From positions 1,860,001-1,924,000 of the forward strand of contig NZ_CP171843.1 of assembly GCF_048020265.1 (NCBI RefSeq): DNA of 64,000 nt. Direction: 5' to 3'. The stretch comes from Limnohabitans_A sp048020265. Its GTDB lineage: Bacteria; Pseudomonadota; Gammaproteobacteria; Burkholderiales; Burkholderiaceae_C. Positions 8,663 to 16,948 of the stretch are shown here, in pieces. Each line of letters starts with the position of its first letter. Position 1 is the first letter of the stretch. The position numbers and the translations under genes were made by a program. The notes beneath the pieces were generated by a model that worked only from the letters and a program-made list of their open reading frames with translations, did not search any database and had not been told where the DNA came from.

Positions 8663-9610
8663 TCAACGGGTGACCTCAGGCCAATAAAGCCGCATCGGGT
8701 TGTCCACCAGCAGCTTGCGCTGCAGCTCCGGCGTAGCTGCAATGTGTGGGATGAAGTCGACCAGCAAACCGTCGTCGGGCATGTGGTCTTTCAAGTTGGG
8801 GTGTGGCCAGTCGGTACCCCAGAGCACGCGGTCGGGAAACTCCTCCACGATGCGCTTGGCAAAGGGGATCACGTCCTGGTAGGCGTTTTGCTCACCGTCC
8901 AGTGCCTTGGGGCCAGTGACCGACAAACGCTCCGGGCAGGATACCTTGCTCCACACGTTTTCATGTTCGCGCATGAACTTCTGGAACAATGCAAACTGGG
9001 GACCATCCACAGGCAGCGACACATCTGGACGGCCCATGTGGTCCACCACCACGGTGGTCGGCAGTGCGGTGAAGAAGTCCCACAGCTCGGGCAAGTCCAC
9101 CGCCTCGAAATAAATGACCACATGCCAGCCCCATTTCTGGATGCGGCTGGCAATTTCCATCAGCTCGTCCTTGGGTGTGAAATCCACCAAACGCTTGACG
9201 AAATTGAACCGCACGCCGCGCACACCCGCGTCATGCATGGCCTGGATTTCTTCGTCCGTCACGCTGCGCTTGACCGTGGCCACGCCACGCGCCTTGCCGT
9301 TGGAGTTGACCAGGGCATCCACCATGGCGCGGTTGTCGGCGCCGTGGCAAGTGGCTTGCACCACCACGTTGCGCTCAAACCTCAGGTGGTCCCGCAGCGC
9401 GTACAGCTGATGCTTGGAAGCATCGCAGGGCGTGTATTTGCGCTCAGGCGCATACGGGAACTCGGCGCCCGGGCCAAACACATGGCAATGTGCATCGACT
9501 GCACCCGCTGGCAGTTGGAAACGCGGCTTAGACGGACCGGTGTACCAGTCCATCCAGCCTGCGGTTTTGGTGAAGTCACCCGACGTGGGTTTGTCCATGG
9601 CTTGGCTCAT
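8663..9610 (-). CDS. pmdD: 2-pyrone-4,6-dicarboxylate hydrolase
   Basis: Opens the lactone 2-pyrone-4,6-dicarboxylate to 4-oxalomesaconate. The 315-residue protein is an amidohydrolase-superfamily member of the LigI type: DAHCHVFGP at about residues 39-47 supplies the first metal-site histidines, with YFEAVDLPEL, VVDHMGRPD and LWGTDWPHPNL downstream. The start at 9610 (MSQAMDK) gives a short N-terminal tail typical of the family. It follows pmdF by nine bases. Confidence 0.94.
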   Translation of the reverse strand: MSQAMDKPTSGDFTKTAGWMDWYTGPSKPRFQLPAGAVDAHCHVFGPGAEFPYAPERKYTPCDASKHQLYALRDHLRFERNVVVQATCHGADNRAMVDALVNSNGKARGVATVKRSVTDEEIQAMHDAGVRGVRFNFVKRLVDFTPKDELMEIASRIQKWGWHVVIYFEAVDLPELWDFFTALPTTVVVDHMGRPDVSLPVDGPQFALFQKFMREHENVWSKVSCPERLSVTGPKALDGEQNAYQDVIPFAKRIVEEFPDRVLWGTDWPHPNLKDHMPDDGLLVDFIPHIAATPELQRKLLVDNPMRLYWPEVTR

Positions 9611-9619
9611 CTCGTCTCC

Positions 9620-10303
9620 TCAATCGATGTATTTCAGACCTGCGGCCGCCAGCGGCTCGCGCATCTTGTACATGTCCAGACCCAGCACGCCAGAAGCCAG
9701 CTTGGCGCGTTTTTCGCCTTCAAAGCTTTCACGCTTTTGCGCCGCCTCAAGTGTTTGCACCGCACGGGCTGCGGGCACACACACCACGCCGTCGTCGTCA
9801 GCCACAATCACATCGCCGGGGTTGACGATCATGCCCGCGCACACCACAGGAATATTGACCGATCCGATGGTGGCCTTGATGCAGCCCTTGCTGCTGATGG
9901 CTTTGCTCCACACTGGAAAATTCATCTTCTGCAACTCTTTCACATCGCGCACCCCGGCGTCGATGATCAAAGCGCGTGCACCTCGGGCCTGAAAAGACGT
10001 GGCCAGTAAGTCGCCGAAATAGCCGTCGGTGCAATCGGCCGTGATGGCCGCAACCACGATGTCACCGGGCTGAATTTGCTCAGCCACCACATGCATCATC
10101 CAGTTGTCGCCGGGGTGCAGCAGCACCGTCACGGCCGTGCCCGACACCTGCGCACCCGGGTAAATGGGCCGCATGTAAGGCTTCATGAGGCCCACACGGC
10201 CCATGGCCTCGTGCACCGTGGCGGAGCCCAATGCGGCCAGACCGTCAGCGGCTGCGCGGTCCGCGCGGGTGATGTTGCGGTAAACAACGCCGAGTTCGTA
10301 CAT
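9620..10303 (-). CDS. pmdF: 4-carboxy-4-hydroxy-2-oxoadipate aldolase
   Basis: Cleaves 4-carboxy-4-hydroxy-2-oxoadipate to pyruvate and oxaloacetate, the last step of the pathway; the family also decarboxylates oxaloacetate. The 227-residue protein is of the RraA/HMG-aldolase type, with the GDLLATSFQARGARALIIDAGVRD segment that carries the pyruvate-binding Arg-Asp, and GDVIVADDDGVV. The ATG at 10303 is preceded by AAGGAAG five bases away, so it is preferred over the in-frame GTG at 10318. Confidence 0.94.
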   Translation of the reverse strand: MYELGVVYRNITRADRAAADGLAALGSATVHEAMGRVGLMKPYMRPIYPGAQVSGTAVTVLLHPGDNWMMHVVAEQIQPGDIVVAAITADCTDGYFGDLLATSFQARGARALIIDAGVRDVKELQKMNFPVWSKAISSKGCIKATIGSVNIPVVCAGMIVNPGDVIVADDDGVVCVPAARAVQTLEAAQKRESFEGEKRAKLASGVLGLDMYKMREPLAAAGLKYID

Positions 10304-10340
10304 GGTTTCTTCCTTCACATTTCAATCAGGGGCACAAAAG

Positions 10341-10455
10341 ACTGGATTGCCGCGCTTCGCTCGCAATGACAAAACACCGTTCAGCGATGACAAGACAACG
10401 CCTGGCTATGACAAGACACCGTCATCGCGAGAAACGAAGTGACGTGGCTATCCAG
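10341..10455. repeat. Composite inverted repeat element in pmdE-pmdF spacer
   Basis: Unit 10341-10370 and unit 10421-10455 are imperfect inverted copies of one another: the first starts ACTGGATTGCCGCGC, the second ends GTGGCTATCCAGG. The centre holds short tandem copies of ATGACAAGACA. A third related unit occurs at 8625-8660. The element occupies most of the 169-base gap and could form a long stem in the transcript, affecting mRNA processing between the hydratase and aldolase genes. Confidence 0.65.
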
Positions 10456-10472
10456 GCAACAGATATGTGCAC

Positions 10473-11519
10473 TCACTTGCCCTTGGCCTGCAGCTGATCG
10501 TCCAGGCGCTTGAAGACACGGCGGGCATTGCCTTCAAAGACCATGTAACGGTCTTGCTCGTTCAGGTTGGCCGTGGCTTGCACGTAACGCTTGGTGTCGT
10601 CGTAGTAGTGGCCGGTTTCGGGGTCAATGCCGCGCACCGCACCGATCATCTCGGAGGCGAACAGGATGTTCTTGACCGGGATCACCTTGGTCAGCAGATC
10701 GATGCCGGGCTGGTGGTACACGCAGGTGTCAAAGAAGATGTTGTTCAGCAGGTGCTCAGACAACAAAGGTTTTTTGAGTTCTTGCGCCAGACCGCGGAAA
10801 CGGCCCCAGTGGTAAGGCACCGCGCCACCGCCGTGCGGAATCAAAAACTTGAGCGTCGGGAAGTCCTTGAACAGGTCGGAGGTCAGGCACTGCATGAAGG
10901 CGGTGGTGTCGGCGTTCAGGTAGTGCGCGCCGGTGGTGTGGAAACAGCTGTTGCAGCTGGTGCTCACGTGGATCATCGCGGGGATGTCGTACTCGACCAT
11001 CTTTTCGTAAATCGGGTACCAGGCTTTGTCAGACAAAGGGGGCGATGTCCAGTGGCCGCCCGAGGGATCGGGGTTGAGGTTGATGCCGACGTTGCCGTAT
11101 TGTTCGACGCACTTGACCAGCTCGGGGATGCAAGTGGCCGGGTCCACGCCGGGCGACTGGGGCAGCATGGCCGCAGGTACAAAGTGATCGGGGAACAGTT
11201 GGCTCACGCGGTAGCACAGCTCGTTGCAAATGGCCGCCCAGGTGGACGACACATTGAAGTCACCAATGTGGTGGGCCATGAAGCTGGCGCGGGGGCTGAA
11301 GATGGTGATGTCAGAGCCGCGCTCTTTCATCTTGGCCAGCTGGTTGGTCTCGATGGTCTCGCGCAGTTCGTCATCGCTGATTTTCAGGTCGGACACTTTG
11401 GGGCTGACGCTAGGGTCCTTGATGCCCGCAATTTGTTTGTTGCGCCAATCTTCCAGCGCCTTGGGGGCGGTGGTGTAGTGGCCGTGCACGTCGATGATCA
11501 AGGGATTGCTTTTGCTCAT
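10473..11519 (-). CDS. pmdE: 4-oxalomesaconate hydratase
   Basis: Hydrates 4-oxalomesaconate to 4-carboxy-4-hydroxy-2-oxoadipate. About 348 residues, an amidohydrolase-type metal enzyme of the LigJ/PmdE group: N-terminal metal motif DVHGHY, IHVSTSCN in the middle, IPHGGGAVPYHWGRFRG and the C-terminal LFASEMIGAVRG. The ATG at 11519 gives the usual N-terminus (MSKSNPLIIDVHGHY); the open frame upstream runs into the promoter region of the divergent LysR gene. First gene of the pmd operon. Confidence 0.93.
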   Translation of the reverse strand: MSKSNPLIIDVHGHYTTAPKALEDWRNKQIAGIKDPSVSPKVSDLKISDDELRETIETNQLAKMKERGSDITIFSPRASFMAHHIGDFNVSSTWAAICNELCYRVSQLFPDHFVPAAMLPQSPGVDPATCIPELVKCVEQYGNVGINLNPDPSGGHWTSPPLSDKAWYPIYEKMVEYDIPAMIHVSTSCNSCFHTTGAHYLNADTTAFMQCLTSDLFKDFPTLKFLIPHGGGAVPYHWGRFRGLAQELKKPLLSEHLLNNIFFDTCVYHQPGIDLLTKVIPVKNILFASEMIGAVRGIDPETGHYYDDTKRYVQATANLNEQDRYMVFEGNARRVFKRLDDQLQAKGK

Positions 11520-11619
11520 GGGAGGGGGTTCCTTGGTAGGCCGAATTCTTAGGTCGATTGTGCAGGCACGTTTGTTCACGACCCAGACCTTGGACAGACT
11601 ACCTGATAGAACAAACTCG

Positions 11620-11640
11620 CATAACCAAACAGCTGATATG
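11620..11640. promoter_or_regulatory. Candidate LysR-type regulator site in pmdE-lysR spacer
   Basis: Imperfect dyad CATA-N13-TATG. A second copy of its CTGATA element occurs 30 bases to the left (11603-11608 and 11633-11638). It lies between the divergent pmdE and LysR genes, where LysR proteins usually bind. Weak sequence evidence; position is the main argument. Confidence 0.35.
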
Positions 11641-11669
11641 ACAAAATAAAGCCAACGGAAAGGGTTCCC

Positions 11670-12581
11670 ATGGACCTCAAACAGCTCGAATACTTTGTAC
11701 GCGTGGCCGAAATGGGCAGTTTCACCCGCGCCGCCCAGGCCCTGAATATCGCCCAGCCGGCGCTCAGCCGCCAGGTGCGCATGCTCGAAGTGGAACTGCG
11801 ACAAAACCTGCTGGTACGCAACGGCCGCGGCGCCACACCCACCCAAGCCGGGCTGCTGCTGCTGGAGCACGGCCGGGGCATCCTGCACCAGGTCGAGCGG
11901 GCGCGAGAAGAATTAGGCCGGGTGCGCACGGGCCTGACGGGACGCGTAGCACTTGGCCTGCCGCCCAGCGTGGCGCGGGTGCTCACCGTGCCTTTGACAC
12001 GGGCTTTTCGTCAGAAGATGCCCGAGGCCCAACTGTCCATCAGCGAGGGCCTGTCGAGCGCCATGCAGGAGAACCTGCAAAACGGGCGCCTGGACATCGC
12101 CGTGCTCTACAACCCGAGCCAAATGCAGGGCATCGAACACCGCCCCCTGGTGCAAGAAGAACTGTTGCTGGTGCAGCCACGCCCGCCAGGACTGCAAGAA
12201 GACCCGCCACCGCCCGCGATCAGCCTGCAAGAGGTCGCCAACCTGCCCTTGGTGATCCCAACGCGACCCAACGCGATCCGCATGCACGTGGAGTCGGAAA
12301 TGGCCGCCATCGGCTGCAGACCGCAAATTGCGCTGGAGATCGACGGCGTGAGCGCCATCCTGGACCTGGTGGCCGACGGCGCGGGCTACGCCATCTTGCC
12401 CCGCAACGCGGTGATGCGCTCGGTGCGGCCTTCGGCTTTCACGGTACGGCCCGTGTCAGCGCCTTCGTTGACCATCCAGCTCACGACAGCCGTCAGCTCA
12501 CTGCGTCCCACCACCTTGACCCAACAGGCCACCCTCGCCTTGATCATGGAGGTCTCCCAGGCATGGCTGGCCAACGGGTGA
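11670..12581 (+). CDS. LysR-family regulator, probable controller of the pmd operon
   Basis: A 303-residue LysR-type regulator: winged helix-turn-helix in residues 1-60 (QLEYFVRVAEMGSFTRAAQALNIAQPALSRQVRMLE) and a C-terminal effector domain of periplasmic-binding fold. It is transcribed away from pmdE with about 150 bases between, the normal arrangement for a LysR activator of a catabolic operon, so it probably senses protocatechuate or a ring-cleavage product. Many LysR proteins of this sequence type occur in Burkholderiales beside transport genes, and the AEC and Bug genes lie just downstream on the other strand. Confidence 0.9.
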   Translation: MDLKQLEYFVRVAEMGSFTRAAQALNIAQPALSRQVRMLEVELRQNLLVRNGRGATPTQAGLLLLEHGRGILHQVERAREELGRVRTGLTGRVALGLPPSVARVLTVPLTRAFRQKMPEAQLSISEGLSSAMQENLQNGRLDIAVLYNPSQMQGIEHRPLVQEELLLVQPRPPGLQEDPPPPAISLQEVANLPLVIPTRPNAIRMHVESEMAAIGCRPQIALEIDGVSAILDLVADGAGYAILPRNAVMRSVRPSAFTVRPVSAPSLTIQLTTAVSSLRPTTLTQQATLALIMEVSQAWLANG

Positions 12582-12585
12582 CTGC

Positions 12586-13539
12586 TCACAGCGGAGGGCT
12601 CTGCAAGACCCATAGCAAGCCACTGAGCGTGAAGAAAGACAACACCGTGGTCACCAGCAGCGCGGCCGCACTGACCGCTCCGTGACCATGGCGCTGGCTC
12701 AAAATCGTGTAAATCCCCAGCATGGGCAAAGCGCCAGTCAACAAGACCGCTGAGCGCAAAGCTGGGTCGGCGATCGGAACCACCCAAGCCACTACGCCCC
12801 ACATCACCAAAGGACTGATCAGCAACTTGCCCACCACAATCTGTGTCACTGTGCCTTGCAAGCCCTCCACCTTGAGCGCTACCAAAGAACCTCCAATGAC
12901 AAACAGCGACAAAGCCGCGCTGGCCTGCGCAAACAAATTCACAGTGCGACCCAGAGCTGCAGGCATGGCCCAACCGGAGAGTGAAAACAAAAAGCCACCC
13001 GCAATGCCCCAAATCATGGGGTTCTGAATCAGATTTTTGAGGGTTTGCCAAAGCACCGAATTCCAACGGGTGTGCTGCCCACCATCCGAATCGGCCACCG
13101 CCAGCAAGAGAGGAATCATCAGCAAGTTCTCGACCACCATGTTCAACGCCAGCGCCACACCCGCCACAGGTCCAAAGCTGAGCAAAAGGATGGGATAGCC
13201 CACAAAGCCGCTGTTGGGACAAGACATGCCCATGGCCATCATGCTGCTGTAACTCCAACTGTGGCCTTTGATCTTGCGAGCCCAAAACAGACCACTGCCA
13301 ATCATCACCATGGCCCCCAAGGCATACGCCAAGAGATAGGCCGGGTTGAGGATTTCGGAGACGCTGCGCTGGGACAGCGCATTGAACAACAAGGCGGGTA
13401 AGGCCAAGTTGATGGTGAACTTGCCAAACACCTGCATGTCACCTTTGGCGAACAAGCCTTGACGAGTGCACAGATAGCCCAGCGCGATGGCCAGGTAAAT
13501 CGGGCCGGTGATGCCCAAGATGTCAATTGCGGATGCCAT
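12586..13539 (-). CDS. AEC-family transporter
   Basis: Auxin efflux carrier family permease, 317 residues with about ten membrane helices. Family features include the N-terminal ITGPIYLAIALGYLCTRQGLF, NLALPALLF, the central CPNSGFVGYPI motif and the C-terminal GALPMLG. Bacterial members move dicarboxylates and other organic anions; the substrate here is unknown. Its start is ten bases after the stop of the Bug-type gene, so the two are likely cotranscribed, and it converges with the LysR gene (four bases between stops). Confidence 0.9.
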   Translation of the reverse strand: MASAIDILGITGPIYLAIALGYLCTRQGLFAKGDMQVFGKFTINLALPALLFNALSQRSVSEILNPAYLLAYALGAMVMIGSGLFWARKIKGHSWSYSSMMAMGMSCPNSGFVGYPILLLSFGPVAGVALALNMVVENLLMIPLLLAVADSDGGQHTRWNSVLWQTLKNLIQNPMIWGIAGGFLFSLSGWAMPAALGRTVNLFAQASAALSLFVIGGSLVALKVEGLQGTVTQIVVGKLLISPLVMWGVVAWVVPIADPALRSAVLLTGALPMLGIYTILSQRHGHGAVSAAALLVTTVLSFFTLSGLLWVLQSPPL

Positions 13540-13549
13540 GCCACTCAGA

Positions 13550-14530
13550 TCATTGACGGGAAATGCCCGCTTTTTGAATCACATCGCTCCAGCGGGCCAT
13601 ATCGGCATCCAGCAAACGCCCCAACGAATCAGGGCTGCTGTGTTTGGCCGTGACATTCAGATCGGCCAATCGTTTCTTCACATCAGGATGGTTCAACGCA
13701 TTTTTCGCTTCCATGTTCAAGCGTGCGATGACCGCTGCGGGTGTCCGGGCCGGTGCAGCAAGGGCATTCCACGACGCCACATTGAATTGACTCATGCCCG
13801 GCTGGCTGCTGACCAGAGCCACACCGGGCAGGTCTGCTGGTCTGGTATCGCCCATCACCGCGAGCGCACGGACTGCGCGGGCTTGTATCTGCGGCCTCAT
13901 CGGACCCAGAATTTCAACAGCCGCATCGATCTGTCCACCACGCAGGGCGTTGATGACGGCGGGTGTGCCGTTGTAGGGAATGACTTGTGCAATCAAATTG
14001 GCCTGCGAGCGAAACAGCTCCGCCGCCAGGTGCTGTGTGCTGCCAATGTTGATGGTGCCCAAGTTCATCTTGCCCGGATTCGCGCGTCCCCAGGCCAGCA
14101 GATCGGACAGGGTTTTGTGGGGTGACGACTCGGGCACCAAAACCGCCAGATCAAACTGGCCGAGCAAGGACACAGGGGTCAGGTCGCGCTGTGGATCAAA
14201 AGGCAATTTCTTGAACAAACCGGCGCTGACCGCTGTACCGTTGGACATGAGAAACAGGGTGTGACCATCGGGCTCGGCTTTGACCACAGCTTCAGCTGCA
14301 GCTATGCCGCCAGCACCGGGTTTGTTCTCGATCACGATGACCTGCCCCAAGCCTTCGCTCATCTTTTGCGCCACCGTCCGAGCTGTAAGGTCCGCCACAC
14401 CGCCTGCGCCAAAAGGCACCACGATCTTGATCGGTTTGGATGGGAAATCGGTCTGGGCCAGAGAGGGACCGCACACCCAAAAGAGCGCAGCGCTCAGCAA
14501 CTGAAGCAAAAAACGGGAAAACATCGTCAT
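13550..14530 (-). CDS. Bug-family (TctC-type) periplasmic binding protein
   Basis: Extracytoplasmic solute receptor of the tripartite tricarboxylate transporter family, 326 residues. A signal peptide ends near residue 25 (FWVCGPSLAQ), followed by the family opening DFPSKPIKIVVPFGAGGVADLTAR, ENKPGAGG and AKPGKMN-like segments. Burkholderiales carry large numbers of such orphan receptors without TctA/TctB partners, and none is seen here. It shares an operon with the AEC carrier, which may be its functional partner. An ATG at 14524 is an alternative start. Confidence 0.9.
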   Translation of the reverse strand: MTMFSRFLLQLLSAALFWVCGPSLAQTDFPSKPIKIVVPFGAGGVADLTARTVAQKMSEGLGQVIVIENKPGAGGIAAAEAVVKAEPDGHTLFLMSNGTAVSAGLFKKLPFDPQRDLTPVSLLGQFDLAVLVPESSPHKTLSDLLAWGRANPGKMNLGTINIGSTQHLAAELFRSQANLIAQVIPYNGTPAVINALRGGQIDAAVEILGPMRPQIQARAVRALAVMGDTRPADLPGVALVSSQPGMSQFNVASWNALAAPARTPAAVIARLNMEAKNALNHPDVKKRLADLNVTAKHSSPDSLGRLLDADMARWSDVIQKAGISRQ

Positions 14531-14632
14531 GGCAAATTTTCAAAGCAGTGAATCAGCGCCTCATTGTCATTCAAGCTGACGCACCACCACACCACTTGCG
14601 CCCCCTGTACGGGGGCCAAACGACCGCAAGAT

Positions 14633-14941
14633 TCAAAGGTCCAGCACCAAACGCGCCGTCTGGCTGCGTGAGCAGCACACCATGATGCAGTCACCTTTTT
14701 CCTGTTCCTCGGGCGTGAGGTACGTGTCCCAATGATCAGGTTTGCCCGCCAGCACGCGCGTCTGGCAGGTGCCGCAAATGCCTTCAGAGCAGGAGAACGC
14801 CACATCGTGTCCGGCGTCCTGCAAGACTTTCAAGATGGACTGCTCTTTGCCCACGTGGAAAATCTGGCCGCTCTTTTGCAACTGAACTTCAAAGCTGCCA
14901 TCGGCAGCGATCGGCGTTTGGGTCAAATCTGTGGTGTTCAT
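14633..14941 (-). CDS. Stand-alone [2Fe-2S] ferredoxin, VanB C-terminal type
   Basis: A 102-residue plant-type ferredoxin with Cys51, Cys56, Cys59 and Cys89 (or 90) in the CSEGICGTC...CC pattern and a VanB-like C-terminus (LVLDL). VanB reductases of vanillate demethylases are normally about 315 residues, with an FMN/NADH module before this domain; that module is absent. The ATG overlaps the vanA-type stop codon (ATGA), so the short form is the intended product, not a degraded remnant. It presumably passes electrons to the oxygenase, but the NAD(P)H reductase that feeds it is not encoded nearby. Confidence 0.88.
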   Translation of the reverse strand: MNTTDLTQTPIAADGSFEVQLQKSGQIFHVGKEQSILKVLQDAGHDVAFSCSEGICGTCQTRVLAGKPDHWDTYLTPEEQEKGDCIMVCCSRSQTARLVLDL

Positions 14942-15990
14942 GCAGTCACTCCGGGGGTGTTTTCCAAGGCCAGCAAACGGTCAATGATGCGGCGCGACTG
15001 CACACCGCCCGAATCGATGTTGAGCATGAGCAGTTTGCGGTCTGGCCACTTGCTGATGTTGGCTTGTTGCAACTGCAGCATTTCCATGTCTTCGTTGAAG
15101 ATGCCACCTTGGCCAACTCGGATCTTGTCGGTCAGCGCTGCGTCTTCCGGCTTGAACTGGCGCGCCATGCCCCAGTGGTACCAATGCGAGGTTTCGGTCT
15201 CGGGTGTGATGAAGTCCACCACCACGCTGTAAGCCTTGTGCTCGGGTGCCGCATCAAAACCGCCCTTGCCCGCCAAGGCCACGCCCACGTCGATCATGAT
15301 GTGGCTGGGCGGCGTGAAGCGGCAAATCTGCCAGCGGTCCACCTTGGCCTGGGGGTCCAGGCCTTTGGCACTCATGGCCATCTGCCAAAACGGTGGCGCC
15401 TGAATGCCTTGCATGTGGCGCTGCAAAATGACTTGGTCGCCTTCCACCGTGGTGGTGCATGGCGTCTCGTCGATCTCGGGCTGGCCGATGCTGTTGGCGT
15501 GCACATAGGTTTCGTGCGTCAAGTCCATCAGGTTGTCGATCATCAGGCGGTAGTCGGCCTTGACGTGGTACAGCCCACCGCCATAGGCCCAAGCCGGGTT
15601 GTCAAAGAATTCGAACACCGGCATCTGCGCCTCATCGACCTTGGCCTGGTCGCCAGGCCAGACCCAGACAAAACCATAGCGCTGGACCACGGCGTAACTT
15701 TTGACGGCCGGAAAGCCGCGCACGCGCTGGCCGGGCATGTGCACGGTTTTACCGTCGCAGCCCATTTCCAGGCCGTGGTAACCGCACACCAGCTTGCCGT
15801 TGCACACCTTGCCCAAGGACAAGGGCGCACCCCGATGCGGACAAAAATCTTCGACAGCGGCAACCTTGCCGTCCGGGCCTGCGAAGAAAACCATCTGCTC
15901 GCTGCAAATGGTGCGGCCCAGCGGCTTGTCACCCAAGGCTTCCAGCTCGCTCTGGGCGCAAGCCACATACCAAGTGTTTTTGATGAACAT
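14938..15990 (-). CDS. vanA: Rieske aromatic O-demethylase oxygenase subunit (VanA type)
   Basis: Terminal oxygenase that removes the methyl group of methoxylated aromatic acids such as vanillate, giving protocatechuate and formaldehyde. The 350-residue protein has the Rieske ligands Cys50, His52, Cys69 and His72 (CPHRGAPLSLG...CGYHG) and the mononuclear iron region DNLMDLTHETYVH. Its product would feed the pmd operon nearby. It lies between a VanR-like repressor (three bases upstream) and the ferredoxin (4-bp overlap). Related family members act on syringate or isovanillate, so the exact substrate is not certain. Confidence 0.88.
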   Translation of the reverse strand: MFIKNTWYVACAQSELEALGDKPLGRTICSEQMVFFAGPDGKVAAVEDFCPHRGAPLSLGKVCNGKLVCGYHGLEMGCDGKTVHMPGQRVRGFPAVKSYAVVQRYGFVWVWPGDQAKVDEAQMPVFEFFDNPAWAYGGGLYHVKADYRLMIDNLMDLTHETYVHANSIGQPEIDETPCTTTVEGDQVILQRHMQGIQAPPFWQMAMSAKGLDPQAKVDRWQICRFTPPSHIMIDVGVALAGKGGFDAAPEHKAYSVVVDFITPETETSHWYHWGMARQFKPEDAALTDKIRVGQGGIFNEDMEMLQLQQANISKWPDRKLLMLNIDSGGVQSRRIIDRLLALENTPGVTA

Positions 15991-15993
15991 GTT

Positions 15994-16764
15994 TCAGGCC
16001 TTGTTTCGAATGAGTTGCATGCCCGGCATGTCCACCTGCTGGGGGTTTTGCATGACCAAGCCCAGGTTGTGCCGCGCCAGGCGGGAATGCTCACGCATCA
16101 GCGCCTCCGCACGACCGGCCTCGCGCTGTGCAATCGCGTCCAGCACCTGCCGGTGCTGGTGCTGCGCCACCACCAGCATGTCACGGGCGTCGGGGCTGTG
16201 GGCCTGGACGCCGACAAAACCGGAAGCCGACGCAAAAGGCAGGCGCGATGCCCGGTCAATCTCGCGGGCCAGCACAGCGCTGTCGGCCATCTCGGCCAGC
16301 AATTTGTGAAAGCGGCCATTCAGACGCACGTAACTGGAGAAACTCTCGTCGTCCAACGCCGCTTGCCGCAGCAGCTGGTCAATCTGGTCGAGGCATTCAC
16401 CCGCTTGACGCAACACCGCAGGGCGCACGCCCCGCTCTGCCGCCAACCGAGCGGCCAGGCCTTCGAGCGTGCCGCGCAACTCGATGGCATCGGCCACCTC
16501 GCGCTCCGAGAACGTGCGCACCGCGTAACCACCGCCACTCAAGGCTTCCAGCAAACCCTCTTGCCCCAGACGCATCAAAGCCGCCCGGATCGGGGTGCGT
16601 GACATGCCCAAGCGCTCGACCAGGGCCAACTCGGCAATGCGGCTGCCGGCAGGCAGGTCGCCCGCCAGGATCAGCTCACGCAGGCGCTGCTGCGCCTTGA
16701 CGGCTTGCGAGCCGCCCTCCTCGGCGCTGTCGTGGTCCTGATCGTGAACGGAGGTTGCAGGCAT
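15994..16764 (-). CDS. vanR: GntR-family (FCD) regulator, VanR-like
   Basis: A 256-residue regulator with an N-terminal winged helix (LRELILAGDLPAGSRIAELALVERLGMSRTPIRAALMRLGQEGLL) and a C-terminal FCD ligand domain (ELRGTLEGLAARLAAERG; the LNGRFHKLLAE histidine and a second histidine in AQHQHRQVLDAI). It is the first gene of the unit vanR-vanA-ferredoxin. VanR proteins repress vanAB until vanillate is present. A 12-bp perfect palindrome 45 bases upstream of its start is the likely operator, so it would be autoregulated. Confidence 0.88.
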   Translation of the reverse strand: MPATSVHDQDHDSAEEGGSQAVKAQQRLRELILAGDLPAGSRIAELALVERLGMSRTPIRAALMRLGQEGLLEALSGGGYAVRTFSEREVADAIELRGTLEGLAARLAAERGVRPAVLRQAGECLDQIDQLLRQAALDDESFSSYVRLNGRFHKLLAEMADSAVLAREIDRASRLPFASASGFVGVQAHSPDARDMLVVAQHQHRQVLDAIAQREAGRAEALMREHSRLARHNLGLVMQNPQQVDMPGMQLIRNKA

Positions 16765-16808
16765 GGGGTATTTGGCAAAAAAGGCATTAAACCACCAACG
16801 CCCGCCTT

Positions 16809-16820
16809 TCTGTATACAGA
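16809..16820. promoter_or_regulatory. Palindrome, probable VanR operator
   Basis: Perfect 12-bp palindrome TCTGTATACAGA located 45 bases before the vanR start. FadR-subfamily GntR regulators bind short palindromes with a GTATAC-like core. It lies in the gap between vanR and the divergent small gene and could affect either. Confidence 0.5.
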
Positions 16821-16948
16821 TAAGCCCTTATTTCTGGATTTTTTGGACAAAATTTAAGCAAATCATTGATTAATGTATCCAGCACAAGTGCGCAGTCAGC
16901 GTCATTGGGCTTGCGGCGACAATGGGTGCGATTTCGGACAAGGGCGCC

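Noticed and set aside
14600..14616. Hairpin GCCCCC/GGGGGC after the ferredoxin gene
   Set aside because: Six-base stem with no T run on either strand, so not called a terminator; may be a weak structure only.
14633..14941. Truncated vanB pseudogene
   Set aside because: The short ferredoxin has its own overlapping start codon, complete cysteine set and normal end, and no remnant of the reductase half is present; a functional stand-alone protein is more likely.
15064..16602. 512-codon plus-strand open frame opposite vanA and vanR
   Set aside because: Antisense to two genes with intact catalytic or DNA-binding motifs; no family features.
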